From Selaginella moellendorffii (Eukaryota > Streptophyta > Lycopodiopsida > Selaginellales > Selaginellaceae): 64,000 bases of DNA. The position numbers and the translations under genes were made by a program. The stretch spans positions 803,432-867,431 of the forward strand of contig NW_003314342.1 of NCBI RefSeq assembly GCF_000143415.4. The letters run 5' to 3'. The notes under the pieces were generated by a model, which searched no databases, had not been told where the DNA came from, and saw nothing but the letters and a program-made list of their open reading frames with translations. Each line of letters begins with the position of its first letter. The first letter of the stretch is position 1. Shown one piece after another: positions 20,915-32,360 of this stretch.

Positions 20915-21473
20915 AACTCAATTAAAATTTTGGAAAGTGATTTTGATAATAAATAGAAAACAATGATTTTTGACATATAACTTAAAAATAAACAACACAT
21001 GTTTGACATTTAACATTGCTCCAACTTTGGAATCCAGTCAATATTTATTTTTATAAAACATAATATTTTATTCACATAACAGGAATAAGATGTATGGATT
21101 GAAATAATAGCTTAACATATTATCTACTTTTAAATGAAACTTAAAAACGTTTTAATATTTAATAAAATATTTATTTTGAAATTATTATTATTTCAGCAAT
21201 ATGAAATATGCATGCGTAATATGTTACAATTTTTAAATTTTGAATTAAGTGAAATAAACACCTAAAAGGTATAATTATACTTTATCTCGGTGATACCTTC
21301 AATATTTTTAGGGTTCTTCCGAAGATCAGTTGGCAATTCCAAAGATATTACACACTGGATCCTTGTCTGGACGCGCTTCAACCTCCGCGGGTTCTCCTAT
21401 TCTCGGATTTGTCTGCGCATGAGGCCTAGATAAACTTGCCGAGCTCGCATTCTTTCCAGGTAAACATTCAAAG
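20915..21473 (+). promoter_or_regulatory. Upstream region of the DUF3455 gene
   Basis: AT-rich to about 21290, then less so. It is collinear with 3323-4034 upstream of copy B. I did not find a convincing TATA box at a fixed distance from the ATG, so no core promoter is claimed. Confidence 0.45.
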
Positions 21474-22697
21474 ATGGTGTTCTTTGCGAGATTTCTAGCT
21501 CTAGCATGTCTTGTAGTGATTGCTGTGGCCGATCCAGCGGCACCTCCTCCAGGAAATTAGTAAGCATCAATGCTTCCTCATTGCTTCTTTATGTTTATGT
21601 TGATCGTAGGAGTTTTTTTTCTTTCGAATGCTAAACTTTGTCTCTCTGGGTGGATTCCAGCGCGCACCTCCGCGTGAGAGGCCGTGGCAAGCAGCTCTAC
21701 GCTTGCAATGCTGCGTCCAAGGCCTGGGAGTTCGACGTTGCTTGGGCGGATTTGTTCTACACCTCGGACAAGAACTATACGCGGCGAATTGGAGTCCACT
21801 ATTTCCTCCAGTTTCCAGATGCCAACGGTGGACGACCGTCCTGGTCGCTGTTTAGAAGTCCTGGAGATCCAGACTCTGCGACTCCATCGCTCACAGTCAC
21901 AGGTACCTTGTCGCTTGTTCTATCTTTTGCAGTGGTTTGTGGTTTTTATATGTTTTTTCTTTCGTTGTTTTCTGCCAGGCAAAGTGCTGGACAAAACTCC
22001 ATCAGCTGGAAACATCGATGCACTGCTCCTCCAAGTTACTTCTTTCAGTGGACGCACAGGCATTTCTTATATCCAGCGATATCCAGTGAGTGGAGGAGTG
22101 GCTCCTGCGGCCAACCTTTGCACCAAAGCGGGAGACACTCTAGCCGTGGACTACGAGAGCGAGTACGCATTCTTCTCCCAGCTCAAGAGGCCTGCCGCTT
22201 CGGGCCTTTCAAACGCAACAAGCAACAGTACCAAGGTCGTGGCATCCTACTTTGGCGAGGGATTCCAGCTCTACACTTACGAGAATTCTTCCTGGGTTCT
22301 AAAGGGAGCCTCGGCCTCCCTGAGCTCTGTTCCCGGACGAGAGATTGTTGGGAGTCACTATTTCCTTTATCAAGCTGATGCGAGCGGCGGACAGCCGACT
22401 TGGACCATCTACTCTCCGACTTACAGTCGTGTGACTGGCAAAGTGACCGAGAAAGTTTCAAACGACAACTCGAGTGTTCCGGTGCTTCGTCTAGAGAGGA
22501 CCAGCAGCAGCGGAGAGCCGTAAGTTTTCTATCTGCGAGTTGAGATTCTAAGAGTTTCCACTTTCAGGGAAGGAATAGCGCGTGCAACGAGGATCGAGCG
22601 GTTGTCCCCGCGTGGAGGTCTGCCACCCACCAATCCTGGCAAAAATGGTGAAAGATTCAGATCGCCATACACATCAATCTACTGGTTCTATGCGTGA
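21474..22697 (+). CDS. DUF3455 tandem-domain secreted protein, copy C (intact)
   Basis: Joined exons 21474-21559, 21661-21902, 21979-22519 and 22568-22697 give 332 residues with GT/AG introns of 101, 76 and 48 bp. Phases agree at every junction. The ATG at 21474 opens a clear signal peptide (FLALACLVVIAVA, then DPAAPPPGN), so the product should be secreted. The first DUF3455 domain (about residues 30-178) contains RGRGKQLYACNAASKAWEF, IGVHYFLQF, PSWSLF and the hallmark YIQRYPVSGGVAPAANLC. A second, diverged repeat (about 190-332) has GEGFQLYTYENSSW, GSHYF, PTWTIYSP and a C-terminal YTSIYWFYA. The family is known mainly from bacteria and fungi and has no proven activity; a wall or extracellular role is only a guess. 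The stop lies 110 bp from the convergent PPR stop. Confidence 0.8.
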
Positions 22698-22807
22698 GAG
22701 GGCACTTGACAGGTTTCACTGACAGAAGAAATAAGACCTTACTGTGTTGTTCCATTCGATTTTTCTAATCCAAACTTGCGTTTCACATTCACAAAGATGG
22801 TGCCGAG

Positions 22808-24817
22808 CTAGCTCGACGAGAACTTCCTCATGGAAGACGAGCTAGAGAGCACGTACGAAGCAGAGACCTCGGGCTCCAGTTGGAGCGTCCTCTCGGCGGC
22901 AACCGAGGCCTGCCGCTCGCTCCCGTCGCAAACCTTGTTGCTCGAGTCGAGCAGGATCGTCCAAGGCACGGGACCCGGCTCAAACGGCATGACATCGACG
23001 AGCTCCTGCGCTAGCTGAAGCTGCCCCGACCGTCCCAGCAGATCCACCACGCACACAAAGTGATCCACGCTCGGCCTCAAACCAAAGTCCTCCTGCATGC
23101 TCCGGAAGAGCTCGAGTCCTCTACTCAGCATTCCAGCATGGCTACAGACTGAGAGCACGCTCACAAACACGATTTCGTCCGCCGCAGCGCCGCCCTCCAA
23201 CAGCATGAGCTCGAAAGTCCGGATGGCCGCCTGGGACTCGCCAGCTTGAGAGTAGGCCGAGACCATGGCGTCGTAAGAAGCTACGTCCCTCTGGAGTGGA
23301 GGAATTTGCCGGAAGACAGCCTCGGCACTGGGCAGTGATCCACACTTCGTGAACATCTGGACGAGAGCAGTGTCAAGCTTCTGAGAGTGGAGCCTCGCCT
23401 GGATGATCTCCTCGTGGACAAGCTTGGCTTCTCCGAGAGAAGTGACCCCATTGACGAGGCCGACGAAGGTGACATGGTTGGCTTCCACGCCTTCCAAGTC
23501 CATTCCAGCGAGAGCTTGGATGGCCTCGCGGCAGTGGTGGTTCTCTCCAAAGGCCGTGATCATCGCAGTCCAGCAAACAGCGTCGCGGAGGCTCGCTCGG
23601 GTTTGATCGAAGACTGTGACGGCGTCCACCAGGCTGCGGCATTTCCCATACATGCTCACCAGCGAGACCTGGATGCGTTGGTCGCGGTCGAGGCCTCGAT
23701 TGATGATCTCGGCGTGGAGCGCTCGTCCGGTTTCGAGCTCGCCAGCATCAGCGCAGGCTCCCAGCGCTGCGATGAAAGTTATCTCGTTTGGTTTGATCCT
23801 CTCGAGCTGCATGGTTTTCAGCAGCTCCAGAGCTCGGTGAGGATGGCCATTGAGATTAAACGCCGAGAGCATCGAGTTCCAAGTGACGATGTTTCGTCTC
23901 TTTGCGGGCATGGAATCAAACACTTGCTTTGCACGAAATGCTTCCCCGTTTTGGGCATATGCAGTGATCATAGCATTCCAAGCCATTTCATCCTTGTCAA
24001 GGATTACATCAAAGATCTTCCTTGCGTTTTCGACAAGACCATTGTGAGAAAACGCTTGCAGCATTGTAGTTTGAGCGACTACGTCCTTCTCAGGCATGAG
24101 AGCAAACATCCTCTCCGCATTTGCAATTTCTCCGGCTTTGGCATACGCAGTGATCATCGCAGTGTAGACGTGAATGTTTGGTTTCTCCATCGCATCAAAC
24201 AAACGCTTCGCTTCTTCCAGCCGGTTGTGCGCTGCGTAAGACGATATCAGAGCACCCCAAGAAACCGGATTTCTTTCAGGCATCCTATCAAACAACTCTT
24301 TCGCACGATCAAATTCCCCTTTCTGGGCAAGTGCGGTAAGCATCACAGTCCATGCCACTACATTCTTCTCGGGCATTCGATCAAACAGTTCCTGGGCTTG
24401 ATCCAGGTTCCCATCAGCGGCGTAGCGTTTTATCATCACGACCCATGAGACCGGATCTCTCTTGGGCATCGCTTCGAACCACGCTCGAGCGTCGTCCAAG
24501 GTTCCATTCTGGGCAATTGCCGAGAGCATGATCGTCCACGAGAAGACATTGGGTCGGCGGATGCGATCGAAGGCCAATCTGGCCCTTTCCATGTCCCCGC
24601 ATCTCCCGTAGCTCTGGACGACGAGATTGGCAAGGAAAACATTCGTGCTATGGCGACTGCTCAAGACCCTGTCGTGAATCTCGTGAATTTCATTCACCCG
24701 GTGGGATTGCGCGGCAGATCGTAGCAGCCCAGCAAAGAAAGAAACCTCTCCCCGATCACCTCTCAAGTCACCACAAGAGACCTTTAGTGGAAAGGAAGCA
24801 CAAAGAGAGAAGATCAT
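22808..24817 (-). CDS. PLS-class pentatricopeptide repeat protein with short E-like tail
   Basis: A single exon of 669 residues. About 17 PPR motifs run from about residue 59 to 600. S-type repeats of 31-32 residues end in MP(E/K)(K/R) (NVVAWTVMLTALAQ, LFDRMPER), followed by L/P-type repeats (NEITFIAALGACADAGELETGRALH; DEIVFVSVLSVCSHAGMLSRGLELF; PSVDHFVCVVDLLGRSGQLQLA). The tail begins like an E domain (PGPVPWTILLDSS) but ends in a Ser-rich stub without E+ or DYW domains. Such proteins bind specific RNA sites in plastids or mitochondria, usually for editing or processing; without DYW, a partner would have to supply deaminase activity. The N-terminus is not a strong transit peptide. Broken relatives lie at 922-2193, 42400-43520 and 58058-58960, so this is the only complete member here. 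Confidence 0.9.
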   Translation of the reverse strand: MIFSLCASFPLKVSCGDLRGDRGEVSFFAGLLRSAAQSHRVNEIHEIHDRVLSSRHSTNVFLANLVVQSYGRCGDMERARLAFDRIRRPNVFSWTIMLSAIAQNGTLDDARAWFEAMPKRDPVSWVVMIKRYAADGNLDQAQELFDRMPEKNVVAWTVMLTALAQKGEFDRAKELFDRMPERNPVSWGALISSYAAHNRLEEAKRLFDAMEKPNIHVYTAMITAYAKAGEIANAERMFALMPEKDVVAQTTMLQAFSHNGLVENARKIFDVILDKDEMAWNAMITAYAQNGEAFRAKQVFDSMPAKRRNIVTWNSMLSAFNLNGHPHRALELLKTMQLERIKPNEITFIAALGACADAGELETGRALHAEIINRGLDRDQRIQVSLVSMYGKCRSLVDAVTVFDQTRASLRDAVCWTAMITAFGENHHCREAIQALAGMDLEGVEANHVTFVGLVNGVTSLGEAKLVHEEIIQARLHSQKLDTALVQMFTKCGSLPSAEAVFRQIPPLQRDVASYDAMVSAYSQAGESQAAIRTFELMLLEGGAAADEIVFVSVLSVCSHAGMLSRGLELFRSMQEDFGLRPSVDHFVCVVDLLGRSGQLQLAQELVDVMPFEPGPVPWTILLDSSNKVCDGSERQASVAAERTLQLEPEVSASYVLSSSSSMRKFSSS

Positions 24818-24867
24818 ACATAGCTACCTTTTGTGAAACTGAGTTCCAAGAATTAGGGTTTGAAAGG

Positions 24868-25440
24868 GTTTAGCAAAGGATTAGATGTAGAACTCCCAAT
24901 GAAAGTGGAGAAGATTTTATTCTCTTCCAACACCAACAATCTAGAGTATGAAGTACTTGGGGAAAAGGAGCAAGATGGAGAGTGGATGTTTTTGGGTAAA
25001 ACAATTCAAGCTCACTAAGCTGTGATTCATCTTTGTCAAACCTCTCTCTGGATTTGAGGTATCTACCATTGTGAGTTTCTATGGTAAAGACAATGCTAAA
25101 AAGCCTGTGGAGTTGAAATACATCAACCTTCTGGACTATGAAAAGCCTTTTAAAGTCGGCCAGCTTTCCAAGATACTCGTCCTTGGAAAGTAGGACGACT
25201 TTAAATTGCAATTGTTCCATCCAATCTCCCGTATTACAATTCTGGTTAGACCATCCCTGCCGGTGGTTGTTGACGATGACCAGGACAAGCCCAACCCTAA
25301 AACGCGAGAGTTGACCATCAGATAATTAGAACGAGGGGAAATGCTAAGGCCTCAATGCAAGCTGATAGTTTTTTAAAGGACTTCCACTTGTCACTTAGAG
25401 CGTGAGGAATATGATCTCCAGCAGATAGGATTTAACTGTA
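24868..25440 (+). pseudogene. Gene X pseudogene (copy 1)
   Basis: Clear homology to the intact genes at 43555 and 59003 from VELP/MKVEKILFSSNTNNLE to the C-terminal DLHNLPQ region. It has lost the start codon, has a deletion after FLGKT, a TGA where the others read LRF, further deletions around the DTLVTKAIVRSN and CQWWFP segments, and no open frame longer than about 50 codons. Like the others it sits between a PPR gene and a UGT gene. Confidence 0.85.
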
Positions 25441-25742
25441 ATATCTGATTTTAAATTTTTTTAGAGCTTTAACAGTTTTTACAAAGAGTTAATTTTGTTT
25501 TTTTAGTGCAATAGGACAAAACAAATATGTGGCTATTAGGCTTCAAGCCACAACGTAGAATTCTCACCACTAAATATTACCCCAATATGTCCATCTTTTG
25601 GACTGTATGGTTCGTATTTCCAATCATACAAATAATGAAAGACAAGACGTAGAGGAAAGAACAATGTCCAATTCAGCCCATAAGTGCTGGTACATCAAAT
25701 GATCCATCAAAACTTCCTCTTTGAAAAGTTTCTTCTTTTTTC

Positions 25743-27228
25743 ATGGGCTCTCTCTCGAAATTTCAAGTTGTTCTTATCCCAGTTCCAGCACAGGGACATG
25801 TCGTTCCAATCATCTATCTCGCCCGGAAGCTCGCGCTCCTCGGAGTCACTGTGACCATCATCAACGTTGATAGCATCCACGAAACCTTGCAGCAATCCTG
25901 GAAGAGCGAGGACAATCCTGTGAGTAATGGCCACGACATTCGCCTCGAGTCCATCTCTATGGACTTGCGAGTTCCCAATGGCTTCGACGAGAAGAACTTC
26001 GACGCGCAGGCCGCCTTCTGCGAGGCCATCTTCCGAATGGAGGATCCACTCGCGGAGCTCTTGTCCCGGATCGATCGAGACGGCCCCAGAGTCGCGTGTG
26101 TCGTCTCGGACTTTTACCATCTCAGTGCTCCACACGCTGCAAAGAAGGCTGGATTGGCTGGAGCGAGCTTTTGGCCGGGAAACGCTGCTTGGGCTGCCAT
26201 AGAATTCCACGTTCCAAAGCTCCTGGAGATGGGAGACGTTCCTGTCAAAGGTGAAGCTTTGATTGATCTAGAAGTGTGTTCTAAGAAAACTTGGGATTTC
26301 TATGGTGCCAGCGGGAGATGAAAAGCTGATTTCTTACATCCCTGGAATGGAGATAAGATCGCAAGACATTCCAGTCTTCATGCACGACGGAGAATTCCAG
26401 AAGAACGGGGAAGAACTATCACTGTATCGCTCCAAGAGGATCGCACTGGATTCTTGGTTTCTGATAAACTCTGTCCACGACATCGAGCCGCGAATTTTCG
26501 AAGCGATGAGGGAAGGATTCGGGGAGAATTTCGTGCCGGTTGGACCATTGTTTCCTCTCAAGGGAGAGGGGATCGATTCGACTGGATTGCAAGAGGTAAA
26601 CCTGAGAACTCCGGATGAATCTTGTCTTCCATGGCTAGACAAGCGTGATCGTGGTTCGGTCCTCTATGTTTCGTTTGGAAGCATCTCCTTCATGACTGCC
26701 AAGCAATTCGAGGAGATCGCGCTGGGATTGGAGGCAAGCAAGGTTTCTTTTCTCTGGGTGATACGATCAAACTCTGTTCTTGGCATGGACGAGGAGTTCT
26801 ACAAAGGTTTCGTGAGCAGGACTGGCGGGAGAGGATTGTTCGTGAGATGGGCGCCGCAGCTAGAGATCTTGCAGCACGAATCAACAGGGGCTTTTCTCAC
26901 TCACTGCGGATGGAACTCCATGCTCGAGAGCTTGGCGTGTGGAGTGCCAATGCTGGGGTGGCCATCTATGTTTGAGCAAAACACGAATGCCAAGCTGGTG
27001 CTGGAAGGCGAGGGCGTGGGAGTGGCATTCTCGAGATCTGGAGGGAAGGATGGATTTGCGCCGAGAGAAGAGGTGGAAGAGAAAGTGAGGGCGATCATGG
27101 AGGGAGAGCAAGGCAGGAGATTGAAAGCCAGGGCGATGGAGATTCGAGAATTGGCTGTCAAGGCTGCTTCTCCCGGAGGTTCTTCTCACACGAACCTCAA
27201 GAAATTCGTGGAGAGCCTTGCCTGGTAA
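25743..27228 (+). CDS. UDP-glycosyltransferase, family GT1 (copy 1, intact)
   Basis: Exons 25743-26250 and 26312-27228 encode 474 residues. The 61-bp intron (GTGAAG...TGCCAG) restores one frame; without it two overlapping frames would appear broken. The N-terminal domain has the catalytic His (His19 in PAQGHVVP) and the partner Asp (Asp123 in VVSDFYH). The C-terminal domain carries the PSPG sugar-donor box from Trp349 (WAPQLEILQHE, HCGWNSMLE, GVPMLGWPSMFEQ), with Glu-Gln at its end. Such soluble cytosolic enzymes move a sugar, usually glucose, from UDP-sugar to small molecules such as phenolics, terpenoids or hormones; the acceptor cannot be read from sequence. Length is normal for the family. 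It differs from the copy at 60042 by only about a dozen residues. A PPR relic begins directly after the stop. Confidence 0.92.
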
Positions 27229-27960
27229 AGAAGATCTTCGCGGGGATACCGATCAAAAACGCTGTCGCAGCAACGATCATGATCGTCGCCTATGGCCAAG
27301 AGGGCGACGGGGATTCCGCTAAGCAGGTTTTTGATCGTGCCTTGCCCAGAATCTCGTTTGCTGGAACGCGATGCTCACAGCATATGCGCAGAACGTGCAT
27401 TTGCATTAATCGAAGCTTCTCTTGATACCATGCCCGAGAAAGATGTGATCTCTTGGACCGCAATGCTACAAAAACAATACCTAGTTTGATAGATGCCGAG
27501 AATGTTTTTGCAACTAAATGGAATTTAGCAACCTGGGGTCCCAAGCCAGGAATATGGAAAAGGCGAGGACACGATGCTAGAGAAAAATCTAGTGTTGTGG
27601 AACTCTCTCATTGTAGGATTTGCTCACAATGGATCTATCGAGAAGGTGGAGAAGCTCTTTCTTGAGATGCCTGAGTGGGATCTCATGTCTGTGAATGCTC
27701 TAATCTCTACTCATGGCAATGTCAATTGAGTGCAAGTTATTTTGGGTTCCACTCCTTTGGTGAGCACCATGTTCTAGAACATGATCCTGGTGGCCTACAG
27801 TGACAACGATTGCATCATCGAGGCCAAGACCTCTTTGATTATGAGGAGGAGCAATGGAATCTCATGTTGTGGAACTCAATGATCTTGGCATTTGAGTGGC
27901 AATCATGATGTAGCCTAATAGCTATTCAATGTGATGCTCAAATGAGATATGGTATTTTGC
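27229..27960 (+). pseudogene. PPR pseudogene downstream of UGT copy 1
   Basis: Fragments of PPR motifs in several frames: NAVAATIMIVAYGQEGDGDSAKQVFDRALPR at the start, LDTMPEKDVISWTAMLQ near 27430, and EKNLVLWNSL plus LFLEMPEWD near 27580-27690. Frames are separated by stops and small deletions. The same relic, with partly different lesions, follows the UGT at 60042-61527. It is not the same PPR gene as 22808-24817. Confidence 0.75.
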
Positions 27961-29040
27961 AACTCAATCCTTACGCAATAGTATCCCATAAAAGAGATTT
28001 AATACTGAAGAAAATAGCCCATAAATAAAAGTGCATCCAATCCCTTTAATTACTTATAATAACTTTGTTCTACATTATCATCAATTCCTTTTATGCCTCT
28101 TTTTATATTGGGATTGTGGGAAGAATATATTTAAGAAAACTTCCAAAGCCTCCAGCTTTAGAAATTCTAGATGACTATCATCTACAAAATAGATGTAATC
28201 AATCACAACACCATTTTATGGGTAATAGAGTTAAAATAGAATTTGTATTGCTAATGGAGTTTAAAATCAATACCCAAGAAACATATAATAAATTTGCTCA
28301 TTTACAAAGTTAGGTATGATGTTAGTGAAACTATCATACCTAAGCAAAATGTATCCTATATGCTTCCTATCATGAAACCTATCATGCATGTTTTTGTAAA
28401 AAGTATAGCAAGTCCACATCATAACCTAGAAAATAAATAGTTTAGAAGGTTTATAAAATATAAAGTACCTACTTATTTTTCAGGCTTGCCTAATGCTGAT
28501 ACTAACAAGATCCATAATGCACCTAGAGAGAATGATTTAAAATGAACTTTCATTGCACACATTATAAACTTATATATTAAATTGGGGTTATTTAGCAGAA
28601 GGAAAATGATATGGCTAACTTCAAGTAGAAGAGTTTTTGACAAAAGGAATGTATCATGCATGTTGTCATTAGTTTAATTCTCAACTTTCCCATTAATATA
28701 TAAAAAAACTATTTAAAAAGTTAAAGAGAATGAAGTATGAGCAAATTTTTTTATATCTTTCAACACAAATAGTTGAACTAGTGTTATATATCTATATTCA
28801 TGTCATTTTCATGAAAGATGTCAACAATTTACTATACGAGCCACTAAAGACACCCATAATGCTTTGGTGTGTTATTGGGGAAACAAAGCAAATCTATAAA
28901 AGAGTTAACTGAATGAAAAAATAATAAATAAAATGCTATTATTATATAGTATATTATTAATGAGAGTTCCTCTAACTCCTCATCATGAGCATCTCGTCAA
29001 ACATGAATGAAACTACTATAAAAAATCATTGCTATAAAAC
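27961..29040. other. AT-rich sequence with a block absent from the duplicate
   Basis: No gene is supportable. The flanks align with 62285-62560, but the stretch from about 28170 to 29048 has no counterpart there: GAAATTC is followed by about 880 bp in this copy and directly by CCCTTTTGGTTTG in the other. I could not find LTR, TIR or coding signatures at its ends. Confidence 0.5.
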
Positions 29041-29860
29041 ACATATGTCCCCTTTTGGTTTGTAACAGTAAGTTTTAAAATTGATATAATATTTTTTGAA
29101 CTTTTCAATTATTGTTATTTATTGGCAGAACTTATTCCAGATTTTAACCATTTAGTGGTGGAACTTCCTCATCCTCCTTTTCATCATTATTGATATCACC
29201 ATCATTACCAGCATTAATAACTTCTTCTTAGTTTAATGTAGAGGTCTCTTTCCCAAGGCATTCTAATTCCCAAACATAATCTATCTTTCATGCCTTTTAA
29301 AATCTTATAAATATTATTAGATATATTCTTCCATCCTTTATATCCTTTGCAACAAGTTAAGTGTAAATTGGTGTCTCAAATGGCACACTTTTATATCGAA
29401 GAAGATAATATATTTAGGAAAGATCCTAGAAATTTTATTATACTTTTAAACTATATGTCATATGAAATAAAGCTAGCTATAGTGGCAATCATAAGTTGTT
29501 TTACTTTTGGACTTATTTAGCAACCACCCCTTTGTGATCCCTTCCAAATATGCATTGACACATGTGTTGAAGAACATGAAAATGATATTTAGATCATCAT
29601 TAATGTGTAGTGTCAAAAACTTCTCATTTTCACCTATAATTTGTGTGATGTGAAAAGTTCTTCTCAACTACTTCTAGTACTCATTCCTATAATATACATT
29701 GTTTATAATGATTTATCATAAGATAACCATAAAGTGGAAACTTAACCCTTAGATATATATATGGAGTGGGATTTGAGTTTGAAGGCCTTGGGCCACTTAA
29801 CAAAGGGACGAAGTCAAATTCCTAAGCATATAGCCAAAGAGCCAAAGAATTATAGCATAG
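29041..29860. repeat. Repeat shared with 62560-63400
   Basis: Collinear with the right end of the window at high similarity, including an identical layout of short open frames on both strands. No recognised domain. Probably part of the large segmental duplication and derived from an old element. Confidence 0.5.
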
Positions 29861-29889
29861 AATAATTCTGAAATGTACAATCAAAGAAC

Positions 29890-30805
29890 AAAAGAACAAA
29901 AGTATAGAGCAACTTATAAGTGTACAACCAAGGAACTAAAGAACATGAATATGGAGTGATATATTTAAATAATCTATAAGCTCCTAAATTTGAACTTCTC
30001 GAGAGGTCACATAGCCCATAGAGCAACTTATAAGCGTACAACCAAGGAACGAAAGAACATGAATATAGAGTGATATATTTGAATAATTTGTAAGCTCTTA
30101 AATTTGGACTTCTCAGGAGGTCACGTAGCCTAGTACTATTCAAACCTAAGGACACTTAACCCAAATTCACGCCCTCGTGAATAGAAGTTGAGAACTGCAA
30201 CTCTTTTAAGAGCTTCGCTCTCTTGACACCCTACCCCTCGGGTCAAGCCTAACAAGAGCAAATTGGACTAATTAAATGTCAATCAATATGTGGTGTGATT
30301 TCCGTAACCAACCAATAGAGTTGGAGTCGAAACCGCTTTAATACCAAATGTAAGCTTCTAAATTTAGATTTCTTAGGAGGTCACTCAGCCCAATACTATT
30401 CAAACCCAAGAACGTTTAACCCTAAATATCTTAAAACCCTTAACCAATTAGAAAAAGGGGTGCACTCTTGTTTATGGGCTCTTTCCTTCTATATTTGAAC
30501 CCTTATGGACCATTTCTCGAGTTATTCTCTTTGGTTGCTTATATAATTTTAGAGCATTTAAGCTAAGACTAACATGTAAATCAAAGCTAAATTTATGAGA
30601 TTTGAAGAAAAGATTTAACACTTATATAAGCTCAGGATGTCACCTAACCTAGTACTATTCAAACCCAAGGATACTTAACCTCAAATATCCCAAAACCCTT
30701 AACCGATTGGAAAAGAAATGCACTTTTATTGATAGGCCCTTTTCCTTTTATATTTGAACCCCATAGATTGTCTTTTAAATCATTTTTTTTTCGTTGCTTA
30801 TAACT
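29890..30805 (-). mobile_element. Miniature LTR elements (TRIM family), decayed cluster
   Basis: On the minus strand an LTR runs 30543 to about 30350 (TATAAGCAACC... to ...AGCTTACA). A primer site TTTGGTATTAAAGCGG and a short internal segment (about 30349-30152) follow, then a truncated second LTR (about 30151-30087). A separate lone LTR lies at about 30805-30625. A short tandem duplication (about 29900-30097) repeats an LTR end with ACAACCAAGGAAC. The internal part is only about 200 bp and non-coding. The best-preserved relative is 47611-48190. Confidence 0.7.
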
Positions 30806-31672
30806 TTCTTCCACGCATTCACCAAAAACCTTTGTAGCAATTATTGAAAGCAATTACTACTTTTTTTTGCCACTACTCAAAGAATGCTTAGTAGTGGTGT
30901 TTGTCCACTACTTCCAACCATTTCCTATCTTGTAATTTAAATTTGGTGCTTTGTTTGGTGGTTATTTCTAAAAATTGTTATAATTGTAGTCATTGCAATT
31001 CAAAAAAGAGGAATCTTCTTTATTTTACTATGTTTAGTTTGTTACTAATACACTTGCATCAAGTTCACCTTATATATTGGTTTATTTAACATATGTTAAG
31101 TAAAAACAAATGGTGCTAGACTTTAATTTTCTTTTAGCCTAAAGCTTGAATGGTAAGTCTTTTATGAGTATCAATTAATATGTGAGTTGGAAATCTTTCT
31201 TCGCTAGGAATCTTTCATTTTGATACATTTAGTTTTATTTCTACTCGAAGATCTTTATATTGGTTTATGAAGGCACTTGGAAACCATATCTTCTTACCCT
31301 ATCTATCTTTATTGCTAGAATCTAGAGGAATCATGCTCTAGAGAAAGTTATAAAAGAATGTTACTCAGCTTCTATGCTCTATTCTGTATCTACTTTGCTA
31401 ACTAAAATATCAATTAGGATGAAATGACCAAATTTCTTGGCATAACTCAATTATTGGTATTTACAGCCCATAACACTAACTATGAAGCCTTGTCCTTTAA
31501 CCAAGTTCAAGCTTGAAGTTTGGTGGAATCAAAATAAATTGCATCATCAAAGAAATAATGTGTCTTATTAGCTTAAACAAGTAACCACAATATAATCACT
31601 TTTTAGTAATGCCTAAGAACTATGCAAATATGTATAAAACTTTTCAAAACCCCAAATTATTGCTAAACACTA
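30806..31672. other. AT-rich, no gene recognised
   Basis: Only short chance frames are present. It may be the decayed pol of the gypsy element whose RNase H remains at 31673-31861, but no motif could be read with confidence. Confidence 0.4.
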
Positions 31673-31861
31673 CTACTCTATTGCAAAATAATTCACTTCC
31701 ACTAGTTTTAATGTATAGTTAATGTATGCAATGCAATGGTACTGACCAGGCATACTCAGGCTCTTTTGCATCAACACACCACCAAAATCGATATCAAAAA
31801 CATCCATGCACAAAATGAAAAGTTGAGTGTAGTTATGATATGCCAAAATTGGGGAAGTCAT
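31673..31861 (-). pseudogene. Gypsy RNase H fragment
   Basis: The 62-codon frame matches the start of the gypsy RNase H domain: PILAYHNYTQLFIL, a decayed D-x-S/F-D block followed by GGVLMQK, then HCIAYINYTLKLVEVNYFAIE. The catalytic DAS motif is degenerate. Flanking reverse transcriptase is not recognisable. Confidence 0.6.
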
Positions 31862-32139
31862 CTATAATTGTTAATGCCCACTCCTAATTCACAGATTGTA
31901 AATGACTAAATTTTCCATTCTACTTTAATCACTTAACCACACCTCCAGCCACTTGTAGGAGTCTCACGCATAACCTCCATAATGTGAAACACAAATCCCA
32001 AAGCCCCAAAATAAAGTCGAAAGGGTGCCATGTGGTAGTGGCTGCAGCAAAAGCCAAACAAGCATAACACGTTTGGGCTAAAAGCTCTGACTTGAAAAGT
32101 CGAGAGCGGGAGTGGAACTCCCAACAAACTCCCAACTTC

Positions 32140-32360
32140 CAACTCCATCTCGGGTCCATCTCGGGTCCATCTCGGACTCCATCTCAGATCCATCTCGGAC
32201 TCCAACTCGGGTCCATCTCAGACTCTATCTTGGGTCCATCTCGGACTCCAACTCGGGTCCATCTCGGACTCCATCTCGGGTCCATCTCGGACTCCATTTC
32301 GGGTCCATCTCAAACTCCATCTCGGATCCATCTTGGACTCCAACTCGGGTCCATCTCGTA
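32140..32360 (-). repeat. LTR minisatellite, short version
   Basis: Repeats of CTCGGGTCCATCT and CTCGGACTCCATCT units, the reverse complement of the minisatellite at 6203. Only the first of the three unit types is present. Confidence 0.8.

Noticed and set aside
23387-24448. 353-codon plus-strand frame opposite the PPR gene
   Set aside because: It is the antisense of repeated PPR motifs. The minus-strand protein has clear family motifs, and the same antisense frame appears in the broken copy.
25743-27228. UGT as a frameshifted pseudogene with two overlapping frames
   Set aside because: A 61-bp GT/AG intron at 26251-26311 joins the frames exactly and gives the family's normal length. The second copy has the same structure.
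29473-29667. Short frame conserved at 63020-63229
   Set aside because: Conservation follows from the segmental duplication; frames on both strands are equally conserved and no domain is recognised.
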